The notes below the pieces were generated by a model, which saw only the letters and a program-made list of their open reading frames with translations, was not told the origin of the DNA and did not search any database. Below, piece by piece: positions 14,734-20,653 of a stretch of DNA of 20,653 nt. The DNA lies in contig DFWZ01000037.1 of assembly GCA_002381565.1 (NCBI GenBank), forward strand, positions 1 through 20,653, in the 5' to 3' direction. Numbering within the stretch: the stretch's first letter is position 1; each line of letters begins with the position of its first letter. A program made the position numbers and the translations under genes. The stretch is from Gallionella sp. UBA4121 (GTDB taxonomy: Bacteria; Pseudomonadota; Gammaproteobacteria; Burkholderiales; Gallionellaceae).

Positions 14734-15372
14734 ATGTGCAAAAAAATTAGTTCGCTGTTTCTGGCGTCTGTTTTAATCTTTTCAGCCGGTTTCGCAGTTG
14801 CAGCGGTTCCCGCGTCCGTGACTGCTGCAATTGCCGCTGTTACAAGTGCCACTGACCCAGCTGCCAAGGCAGCTGCTGAGCAGGCTCTGGTTAATGCAGT
14901 GGCGACTGCGGTGGCAACCGCCAATTCACCGACTTCTGCTGCCGAGATAATTAATGCAGCAATTACTGGGGTTCCATCGGCAGCCGCGGCTATTACCTCT
15001 GCTGCTATCACGGCCGCACCACAGTTCACTTCAGCTATAACGACAGCAGCGGTTAAAGCAGCTGTGTCGGTTGCGACTGCAGCGCCAGGCGCAACAGAGG
15101 CATCAATCAGTGCAGCTGCTGCAGATGTGACATCGGCAGCAGTAACGGCAGCTGTTGCGGTAGAAACAGCTGCCCCGGGATCCACTGCGGCTTCGATTAA
15201 CGCGGCGGTTGCATTAGTCACAAATGCGGCGGTAGCGGCAGCGCCGGCTTATACTGCTGCGATTATAGTGGCTGCCAATACTTCTGCCACTGCAGCAGGA
15301 GCACCTTCTCCTTCAGTCACGCCGCGCGCTCCTGCCACAACTAATTCTGTTGTCCCGGTCAGCATAGCTTAA
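14734..15372 (+). CDS. Secreted alanine-rich repeat protein
   Basis: A 212-residue protein with a textbook RBS (GGAGG at 14723-14727) six bases before the ATG. Residues 1-24 are a signal peptide (MCKKISS, hydrophobic core, AVAA|VP). The mature chain is dominated by Ala, with Thr, Val, Ser and Ile. It contains two adjacent 30-residue repeats, residues 105-134 and 135-164, sharing AAV.AAV.V.TAAPG.T.ASI.AA...VT; weaker related segments lie before and after. It has no aromatic residues between about 25 and 97 and ends in a Pro/Thr-rich tail. Residues 186-189 read TAAG, the type of site cut by LapG proteases, and the next gene is lapG. The strong RBS and dedicated terminator suggest high expression. 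I cannot name a family; a matrix or surface-coating protein is a guess. Confidence 0.8.
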   Translation: MCKKISSLFLASVLIFSAGFAVAAVPASVTAAIAAVTSATDPAAKAAAEQALVNAVATAVATANSPTSAAEIINAAITGVPSAAAAITSAAITAAPQFTSAITTAAVKAAVSVATAAPGATEASISAAAADVTSAAVTAAVAVETAAPGSTAASINAAVALVTNAAVAAAPAYTAAIIVAANTSATAAGAPSPSVTPRAPATTNSVVPVSIA

Positions 15373-15390
15373 TAATCAATTGATTAAGAG

Positions 15391-15417
15391 AAGGGGGAGC
15401 TTGTGCTCCCCCTTTTT
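15391..15417 (+). terminator. Rho-independent terminator after the alanine-rich gene
   Basis: A perfect 10-bp stem AAGGGGGAGC/GCTCCCCCTT (15391-15400 and 15405-15414) with loop TTGT, followed by a T run to 15417. It lies 18 nt after the alanine-rich stop codon and separates it from lapG. Confidence 0.93.
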
Positions 15418-15455
15418 CATGTGCGTTGTCCTAATTTGTGATTGGGGTCTTTCTG

Positions 15456-16145
15456 GTGCTGCGACCGATTTTATTCTCTGGCCTGAATCGTGCTGCATTG
15501 TTGGTGTTGCTTCTGGTTTTTTCAGTAGTTGTGGCGGCGGAAATCGTTGACTTCTCGCCCGGATTGCTTCGTTATGTTGCAACGCGCTGGGGCAGCGGAG
15601 CGCCTGAGCGCCTGACCGACTGGCGTGATGAGCTGCGCCGGCATATCGCGAAGCAACATGCTTCTGCACCTTCAGCTTCTGAAATTATGGGCGATCTGGA
15701 GGATTTCAACTGGTACTGGAATAACGTCAGATACTATACGGATATGAGGCATTGGGGGATTGAGGACTACTGGTCGACACCGGTTGAAACGCTTGCCTCT
15801 GAAGGCGCCGATTGTGAGGATTATGCGATTGCCAAGTATTTCAGTCTGAAGGCGTTGGGCGTACCTGCTCAAAATCTCAGAATTACTTACGTACGCGCCT
15901 TGCGCTGGAATGTGGCGCATATGGTATTGGCGTATTATCCGACGCCGGATGCCGACCCGTATATTCTGGATAATTTGTCAAGAAGCGTTTCGCTGGCATC
16001 GGAGCGCACCGATCTGGTGCCGGTGTATAGCTTCAACGATGATGACTTGTGGGCGGCAGGCGCCATCACGGCAGGTGGAAAGGCCAGCCAGATCCGTCTT
16101 TGGCGAGGCTTGCTGGATAAGATGGATAAAGAGCGGCATATGTAA
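15456..16145 (+). CDS. lapG: LapG-type periplasmic cysteine protease (BTLCP family)
   Basis: GTG 15456 is preferred because TGGGG at 15442-15446 is suitably spaced, giving 229 residues; GTG 15438 in the same frame adds six. The N-terminal helix (about residues 10-28, from the NRAALLVLLL segment) is a signal or anchor. Counting from 15456, the catalytic triad is C120 (GADCEDYAIAKYFSLKALGVP), H155 (VAHMVLAYY) and D172 (YILDNL), with the acidic residues around Cys that bind calcium in LapG. In the Lap system LapG removes the N terminus of a giant adhesin, releasing cells from a biofilm, unless held by LapD. The adjacent gene is LapD-like, as expected. No adhesin gene is in this window. The start codon is uncertain; the family is clear. 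Confidence 0.88.
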   Translation: MLRPILFSGLNRAALLVLLLVFSVVVAAEIVDFSPGLLRYVATRWGSGAPERLTDWRDELRRHIAKQHASAPSASEIMGDLEDFNWYWNNVRYYTDMRHWGIEDYWSTPVETLASEGADCEDYAIAKYFSLKALGVPAQNLRITYVRALRWNVAHMVLAYYPTPDADPYILDNLSRSVSLASERTDLVPVYSFNDDDLWAAGAITAGGKASQIRLWRGLLDKMDKERHM

Positions 16146-16160
16146 CCGCAGGAGAATGGC

Positions 16161-18107
16161 ATGACCTTGTTCAGACAATTATTTATCGGTACTTCCATCG
16201 CATTTCTGGTGCTGCTCGCGCTGGTGGAAAGTATTTATATCCTGAATGCCCGCCTGTACATGCAGGAACAGCTGGCCTCCCACGCTCAGGATGCGGCGAC
16301 CTCGCTGGGGTTGGTGTTGCCGCCCGCGATGGCGGACAAGGACACGCTGCGCGCTGAAATCACTGTGAATGCGATATTCGATCGGGGCTATTACCGCTCC
16401 ATCGTGGTGGTGAATGCCATGGGAGAGAAATTGATCGAAAAGGATCTGGCTCCCGCGCCTGCGGGTGTTCCGGAGTGGTTTACCCGGCTTTTTCCGATGA
16501 GTGCGCCGTCGGGTGAATCGCTGATAACCCGCGGCTGGCAACAGTTGGGTCGCGTCATTGTGACGAGTCATCCTAATTTTGCCTATAAACAGCTGTGGCA
16601 TACCATGACAGAGGCCACCGCAGGCATGCTGCTGTTGTATGTATTATCATTGTTTGCAATACACTCATTCCTGTCCAGAATCTTGCACCCGCTCAAGGAA
16701 ATCGAGCGTGTCGCGCATGCCATCAGTGAACGGGATTTTCAGCAGATCAGTATTTTGCCTAGTGCCCGTGAATTGCGCAGCGTGGTTAAGGCAATCAACT
16801 CCATGTCAGCAAAGCTTTACGCGATCATCGCGCACGAGGTGCGTCAGGCGACACGCTACCGTGACGAATCCCGGCGTGATCTGCTCACGGGCCTGGATAA
16901 CCGGCGCGGATTTGAACAGCATGTGCATGCGCTGCTGGAAAATGGCGGAGATATGGTGTCCGGTGCCATGTATATGCTGCAACTTTCCGAATTTAACGCA
17001 TTCAACATACGGCATGGTTACAAGGATGGAGATGCGTTGTTGAAAGAGGTTGCCGAAGGATTGAGCGGCGTTTGGCCAGGACGTGAGCTGTTGCGATGTC
17101 GCATCAATGGCGCAACGTTTGCAGTGATGGCATTCAATATCAGCCGGGATGAAGCGGTGTCTCTGGGTGATGATTTGTGTGCTGCATTGGGTGTGGTGGT
17201 TGGGGGGCTGCGCACGGATGCTGATTTGGCGTATGGCTGTGGCGGCGTTTATTTTGCAGGGCAAAAAGTGACGCTGAATGCATTGCTGGCACAGTGCGAT
17301 CTGGAAATGCTGCAATCCGTGGCGAATGGCGTGGGTTTAAGCCTGCTGGAAAATCTGCATGACGATGAGCGTGTCAAGGGTTCCCAGTACTGGAAAGAGT
17401 TGATTCTCGATGCGATCGCGGCTGAACGTGTCATGCTGCTTGCTCAGCCTGTGATGAATTTCGGCGGGGTGCTGAGACTGCAATCTGAGGTGGTGGGGCG
17501 TCTGGTAAATGCTGAGGGCGAACTTGTGCTTGCCGAGCATTTTATACCGATGGCAAATCGCTACCAGTTGACACCGGCATTTGATCTCTCGGTGCTCAAA
17601 CAGCTGTTCGGACGCATGGCGGCCGCCGGCGGTGATGAGCTGGTCGCCATCAACTTTTCGATTCATTCCATACACGATGCCGGGTTGCTGGCCTGGCTGG
17701 GTACTGCGATGCATGATTATCCTGCCGTTGCACGTCGTCTTGTATTTGAATTCACCGAATTTGGCATCGTGCAAGACAGGACGGGAATTGAGCATTTTGT
17801 CGCTGATGTCCGCAAGTTGGGCGCTCAGTTTGCGGTGGATAATTTTGGTTTGCACCATTCTGCATTCGAATACCTGCAACGGTTGAAACCCCTTTATGTG
17901 AAGCTGAGCCCGGCGTATATACGTAACTTGCATGACAATCTTGAGAATCAGTTTTTCATATCCTCGGTAGTCAATATCACCCGGTCTCTGGATATCCGTG
18001 TGTTTGCGCTGGGCGTGGAAGATACAGGCGTGCTCCCGTTGTTGCAGGAGCTGGGTGTGCAGGGCTATCAGGGCTATGTGAACGGTGAACTGACGGAATG
18101 GGTGTAG
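16161..18107 (+). CDS. lapD: LapD-type c-di-GMP receptor with degenerate GGDEF and EAL domains
   Basis: A 648-residue inner-membrane protein; RBS AGGAG at 16150-16154, 15 nt after the lapG stop. Order: membrane helix (about 6-28), periplasmic LapD/MoxY-type domain (about 30-148) with VPEWFTRLFP and a GW pair at 125-126 where LapD uses Trp to hold LapG, second helix (about 152-172), HAMP (about 173-225), GGDEF domain (about 235-395), EAL domain (about 405-648). The GGDEF signature reads NGATF (316-320) and the EAL signature reads EVV (443-445), so neither cyclase nor phosphodiesterase activity is expected. It should bind c-di-GMP with the EAL domain and sequester LapG when c-di-GMP is high. 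Confidence 0.92.
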   Translation: MTLFRQLFIGTSIAFLVLLALVESIYILNARLYMQEQLASHAQDAATSLGLVLPPAMADKDTLRAEITVNAIFDRGYYRSIVVVNAMGEKLIEKDLAPAPAGVPEWFTRLFPMSAPSGESLITRGWQQLGRVIVTSHPNFAYKQLWHTMTEATAGMLLLYVLSLFAIHSFLSRILHPLKEIERVAHAISERDFQQISILPSARELRSVVKAINSMSAKLYAIIAHEVRQATRYRDESRRDLLTGLDNRRGFEQHVHALLENGGDMVSGAMYMLQLSEFNAFNIRHGYKDGDALLKEVAEGLSGVWPGRELLRCRINGATFAVMAFNISRDEAVSLGDDLCAALGVVVGGLRTDADLAYGCGGVYFAGQKVTLNALLAQCDLEMLQSVANGVGLSLLENLHDDERVKGSQYWKELILDAIAAERVMLLAQPVMNFGGVLRLQSEVVGRLVNAEGELVLAEHFIPMANRYQLTPAFDLSVLKQLFGRMAAAGGDELVAINFSIHSIHDAGLLAWLGTAMHDYPAVARRLVFEFTEFGIVQDRTGIEHFVADVRKLGAQFAVDNFGLHHSAFEYLQRLKPLYVKLSPAYIRNLHDNLENQFFISSVVNITRSLDIRVFALGVEDTGVLPLLQELGVQGYQGYVNGELTEWV

Positions 18108-18166
18108 ATTCAGGATTCAGGATTCAGGATTCAGGATTCAGGATTCAGGATTCAGGATTCAGGATT
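18107..18166. repeat. Heptanucleotide tandem array, eight GATTCAG units plus a partial
   Basis: Eight perfect GATTCAG units run from 18107 to 18162, followed by GATT. The first G is the last base of the lapD stop codon. The array reaches to within 14 bp of the -10 element of the fumarase gene. Perfect copies of this kind usually vary in number by replication slippage. Confidence 0.95.
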
Positions 18167-18179
18167 GGCTTTAGCCTGT

Positions 18180-18185
18180 TATAAT
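18180..18185 (+). promoter_or_regulatory. Candidate -10 element of the fumarase gene
   Basis: TATAAT at 18180-18185, 29 nt before the fumarase ATG. The matching -35 position (about 18157-18162) falls in the last GATTCAG unit and is a poor match to TTGACA. Confidence 0.45.
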
Positions 18186-18213
18186 TTTCCTGTTGATTTA
18201 TATTGGACTTACC

Positions 18214-19737
18214 ATGACCGTCATCCGCCAGCAGGATTTCATCGACAGCATCAAGGATGCGTTGCAGTTCATTTCGTACTATCACCCGGCTGATTTTATA
18301 CATGCGCTGGCAGAGGCGTACCGGACTGAGCAATCGCCCGCGGCGAAGGATGCCATGGCGCAGATTCTGACCAATTCTCGTATGTGTGCGGCAGGTCATC
18401 GCCCGATTTGTCAGGATACCGGTATCGTCGTGGCATTTGTGAAGGTGGGTATGTCAGTTCGCTGGGAGGCTGAGCTTGATGTCGCCGGAATGGTCAACGC
18501 GGGTGTCCGCGCGGCCTATCTCAACCCGGATAATGTGCTGCGCGCCTCCATCGTTGCAGATCCCGCGGGTGCTCGCCAAAATACGCATGACAACACGCCT
18601 GCCGTGGTGCATGTCGAACTGGTTCAGGGCGACAAGGTTGAGGTGCGTATCGCAGCCAAGGGCGGCGGTTCGGAAAACAAGTCTGTGATGAAAATGTTGA
18701 ATCCGGGCGATGATATTGTCGAATGGGTGCTGGGCAGCGTAGAGGGCATGGGGGCTGGCTGGTGCCCGCCGGGCATGCTGGGGATAGGCATAGGCGGAAC
18801 GGCTGAAAAGGCAGTGCTGCTGGCCAAGGAAGCGTTGATGCAGACGATGGATATGCACGAGTTGAAGGCGCGTGGCGCAAAGACTCGCCTCGAGGAATTG
18901 CGCATCGAGCTGTACGACAAAATCAACGCGCTGGGCATCGGCGCGCAAGGCCTGGGCGGTCTGACTACGGTGATGGATGTAAAGATACTCGATTACCCCA
19001 CTCATGCTGCCTCCAAGCCGGTCGCGATCATTCCGAATTGTGCGGCTACACGTCATATTCACTTTGAGCTGGATGGCAGTGGCCCGGCTGAATTTACCCC
19101 GCCGAAACTTTCAGATTATCCTGACGTGCATTGGCATCCGGCCGCAGACTCAAGGCGCGTGAATCTCGAAAATCTCACACGGGAGCAAATTGCAGAGTGG
19201 CAACCGGGTGAGACCGTGTTACTCTCCGGGAAGCTGCTGACCGGTCGTGATGCCGCACATAAACGCATCGTCGAAATGCTCGCGCGCGGAGAAAAATTAC
19301 CGCAAGGCGTGGATTTTACCAACCGCTTCATTTATTATGTCGGGCCGGTTGATCCGGTGAGGGATGAGGTGGTTGGTCCCGCAGGACCCACGACAGCTAC
19401 GCGCATGGACAAATTTACCGAAACCATGCTTGGCAAAACAGGATTGATGGGTATGGTGGGCAAGGCTGAGCGTGGCTCGTCGGCCATTGAATCGATCAGA
19501 AAGCATGGCGCGGTGTATCTGATCGCGGTAGGCGGCGCGGCTTATCTGGTGTCGCGTGCGATCCGCAGCGCGAAAGTGGTTGCCTTCGCCGATTTGGGCA
19601 TGGAAGCGATCTACGAATTTGAAGTCGAGGATATGCCGGTGACTGTCGCCGTGGATACCAGAGGACGTTCGGTGCATAACATCGGGCCTGCAGAATGGAA
19701 GAAGCGCATCGGCATGATTCCGGTGCATGCAGTATAG
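18214..19737 (+). CDS. fumA: Fumarate hydratase, class I (iron-sulfur)
   Basis: A 507-residue cytoplasmic TCA-cycle enzyme converting fumarate and water to L-malate. ATG 18214 gives MTVIRQQDFIDSI; an upstream TTG 21 nt earlier is less likely. The three cysteines expected to hold the 4Fe-4S cluster are C66 (RPICQDTG), C184 (AGWCPPGMLG) and C276 (IPNCAATR). The N-terminal catalytic domain covers about 1-285. The C-terminal swivelling beta domain (about 300-507) includes LLSGKLLTGRDAAHKR and GPTTATRMDKFTE. Length and motifs match class I single-chain fumarases of proteobacteria. It is a housekeeping gene placed beside the EPS/Lap region without functional linkage. A small hairpin (GTTGC-gtta-GCAAC, 19754-19767) follows but lacks a good T tract. 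Confidence 0.96.
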   Translation: MTVIRQQDFIDSIKDALQFISYYHPADFIHALAEAYRTEQSPAAKDAMAQILTNSRMCAAGHRPICQDTGIVVAFVKVGMSVRWEAELDVAGMVNAGVRAAYLNPDNVLRASIVADPAGARQNTHDNTPAVVHVELVQGDKVEVRIAAKGGGSENKSVMKMLNPGDDIVEWVLGSVEGMGAGWCPPGMLGIGIGGTAEKAVLLAKEALMQTMDMHELKARGAKTRLEELRIELYDKINALGIGAQGLGGLTTVMDVKILDYPTHAASKPVAIIPNCAATRHIHFELDGSGPAEFTPPKLSDYPDVHWHPAADSRRVNLENLTREQIAEWQPGETVLLSGKLLTGRDAAHKRIVEMLARGEKLPQGVDFTNRFIYYVGPVDPVRDEVVGPAGPTTATRMDKFTETMLGKTGLMGMVGKAERGSSAIESIRKHGAVYLIAVGGAAYLVSRAIRSAKVVAFADLGMEAIYEFEVEDMPVTVAVDTRGRSVHNIGPAEWKKRIGMIPVHAV

Positions 19738-19770
19738 AAAAGTTTTTAAAAGTGTTGCGTTAGCAACCTT

Positions 19771-19776
19771 TGTAAT
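19771..19776 (+). promoter_or_regulatory. Candidate -10 element of ffs
   Basis: TGTAAT differs from the consensus by one base and ends 5 nt before the predicted 5' end of the SRP RNA (19782), the right distance for a transcription start. No clear -35 is visible. Confidence 0.45.
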
Positions 19777-19781
19777 GAATT

Positions 19782-19877
19782 GGCGGGTCTCCCCGCATTG
19801 CAGGGTAGTGAATCTGGTCAGGTCCGGAAGGAAGCAGCCACAGCTAATTACTGCAAGTGCCGGGGGTAAGGCTCGCC
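19782..19877 (+). ncRNA. ffs: 4.5S signal recognition particle RNA (small type)
   Basis: The conserved domain IV core reads GGTCAGGTCCGGAAGGAAGC, starting at 19817, followed by AGCC. The outer ends pair (GGCGGGTCTCCCC at 19782-19794 with GGGGTAAGGCTCGCC at 19863-19877), giving a single long hairpin of about 96 nt, the size of the bacterial 4.5S RNA. It binds Ffh and targets membrane proteins during translation. Ends are inferred from pairing and may be off by a few bases. Confidence 0.95.
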
Positions 19878-19905
19878 TCCTTATGTTGTGCCATTGGAGT
19901 GCGTG

Positions 19906-20433
19906 ATGAACAAGTTTATTTTCGGGTTTCTTGTGCTGTTCAGTGGCAATGTATTGGCGGTGGACGGAATGTCGGTCGAGGCAGGCAATGGCGATGCCAC
20001 GGACACCACGCGGGTAGGTGCCATCTGGAACTTTGATCGTCAGTGGTTTACCGAGGGCAACTGGCAGGTTGCCGGTTTCTGGGAAGCCATGGCGGGCACA
20101 TGGCGTGGGCACAGCAGTTTCGGCAATAATCAGACGATTACTGATCTGGGCATGACACCGGTGTTTCGCCTGGAGCAGAAGAACCCTACCTCGTTTGCTC
20201 CTTATCTTGAGGGCGCGATTGGCTTCCATCTTATTTCACCAACTTTTATCAATGCACAACGCCGTTTTGGCAGTTCGTTTCAGTTTGGCGATCATGTCGG
20301 CGCAGGTGTGCGTTTGGGCGAGCATCAGCAATTCGATCTGGGCTATCGCTTTCAGCATCTGTCCAATGGCGGAATCAAGAAGCCGAATCAGGGCATCAAT
20401 CTGAATGAAGTGCATTTTATCTACCACTTTTAG
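19906..20433 (+). CDS. pagL: PagL-like lipid A 3-O-deacylase
   Basis: A 175-residue outer-membrane protein. ATG 19906 has GGAG at 19896-19899 and gives a signal peptide MNKFIFGFLVLFSGNVLA|VD; an upstream in-frame start at 19888 would disturb it. The mature 157 residues alternate as in a small eight-strand barrel. The active-site signature is near the C terminus: YRFQHLSNGGIKKPNQG, with H151 and S153 as the likely catalytic pair, and E168 possibly completing it. The chain ends FIYHF, a typical aromatic barrel end. PagL removes the acyl chain at position 3 of lipid A and so changes membrane properties. It lies between ffs and dnaX, which are close neighbours in many proteobacteria. Confidence 0.88.
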   Translation: MNKFIFGFLVLFSGNVLAVDGMSVEAGNGDATDTTRVGAIWNFDRQWFTEGNWQVAGFWEAMAGTWRGHSSFGNNQTITDLGMTPVFRLEQKNPTSFAPYLEGAIGFHLISPTFINAQRRFGSSFQFGDHVGAGVRLGEHQQFDLGYRFQHLSNGGIKKPNQGINLNEVHFIYHF

Positions 20434-20444
20434 CATGGCGTAAC

Positions 20445-20653
20445 TTGTCAGATACCTCTGTTCTCGCACGTAAATGGCGGCCTAAAACCTTCGCGCAACT
20501 GGTGGGGCAGGAAAATGTCGTCAGGGCGCTTGGCAACGCGCTGACACAGAATCGCCTGCATCATGCCTATCTGTTTACCGGAACACGCGGGGTAGGCAAG
20601 ACCACGATTGCGCGCATATTCGCCAAATCCCTGAATTGTCTGACAGGTATCAC
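20445..20653 (+). CDS. dnaX: DNA polymerase III tau/gamma subunit, 3' part outside the window
   Basis: The N-terminal 69 codons of the clamp-loader ATPase are present. Conserved start-region motifs LARKWRPKTFAQLVGQENV and the Walker A loop GTRGVGKTT, followed by IARIFAKSLNC, identify it. The only suitable start is TTG 20445 (SDTSVLARKW follows). An ATG at 20435 in another frame is closed at once by TAA, and there is no ATG or GTG in frame after the preceding stop. The RBS is weak. It begins 12 nt after pagL, so the two may be co-transcribed. DnaX would make tau, and possibly gamma by frameshifting further on, outside this window. Confidence 0.93.
   Translation, partial: MSDTSVLARKWRPKTFAQLVGQENVVRALGNALTQNRLHHAYLFTGTRGVGKTTIARIFAKSLNCLTGI

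Noticed and set aside
14655..15221. Long antisense open frame of 188 codons opposite the alanine-rich gene
   Set aside because: It results from the repetitive GC-rich Ala codons, has no RBS-supported start, and yields another low-complexity Ala/Val chain. The + strand gene has a signal peptide, RBS and terminator.
18107..18166. Heptamer array as a CRISPR or iteron-type origin
   Set aside because: Units are 7 bp with no spacers, no replication initiator gene or AT-rich DUE is nearby, and the context is chromosomal.

Overview
The window looks like the chromosome of a Gram-negative betaproteobacterium, probably in the Nitrosomonadales (Gallionellaceae, Methylophilaceae and relatives). This placement is inferred from gene content: a small SRP RNA close to dnaX, a class I fumarase, a LapG/LapD pair, and an exopolysaccharide (EPS) locus resembling the eps clusters of methylotrophic and iron-oxidising betaproteobacteria. 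All complete genes read on the + strand.

Region 1 (1-6300) is a mosaic end of a polysaccharide locus, loaded with short palindromic repeats. It holds a periplasmic transglutaminase-like protein (cut by the window edge), a Phd/VapC toxin-antitoxin pair whose toxin is frameshifted in a T tract, an asparagine synthase-type amidotransferase (asnB), a small GIY-YIG nuclease and a GT4 glycosyltransferase. At least 16 arms of one repeat family (GGATTGCC...CTCGCAATGAC and its complement) lie between 690 and 4654. Four of them sit in frame inside asnB and add about 55 residues to its glutaminase domain. A 171-bp MITE-like element with perfect 17-bp terminal inverted repeats and a TTAG target duplication lies next to the repeats.

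Region 2 (6308-14636) is the EPS assembly and export core. It encodes a polyprenyl-phosphate sugar-1-phosphate transferase (initiation), a Wzy/ligase-type membrane protein (polymerisation), an outer-membrane beta-barrel, a short non-lipidated OPX protein (EpsE-like), a Wzz-BY-kinase fusion (chain length and control), a PHP-type phosphotyrosine phosphatase and a small membrane-anchored protein of unknown role. Several junctions are coupled (TGATG, a 13-nt gap, a 7-nt overlap), suggesting one operon from the OPX gene onward.

Region 3 (14734-18166) carries a secreted, very alanine-rich repeat protein with a strong RBS and a clear terminator, then a lapG-lapD pair (c-di-GMP-controlled periplasmic protease). 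No LapA-type adhesin is visible. A GATTCAG heptamer array begins at the last base of the lapD stop codon.

Region 4 (18180-20653) is housekeeping: class I fumarase, ffs (4.5S RNA), a PagL-like lipid A deacylase, and the start of dnaX, which runs off the window.

The most striking observations are the in-frame repeat insertion in asnB, the covarying hairpin tips of that repeat family around a GIY-YIG gene, the MITE, the vapC frameshift, and the alanine-rich protein with a LapG-like TAAG site beside lapG.
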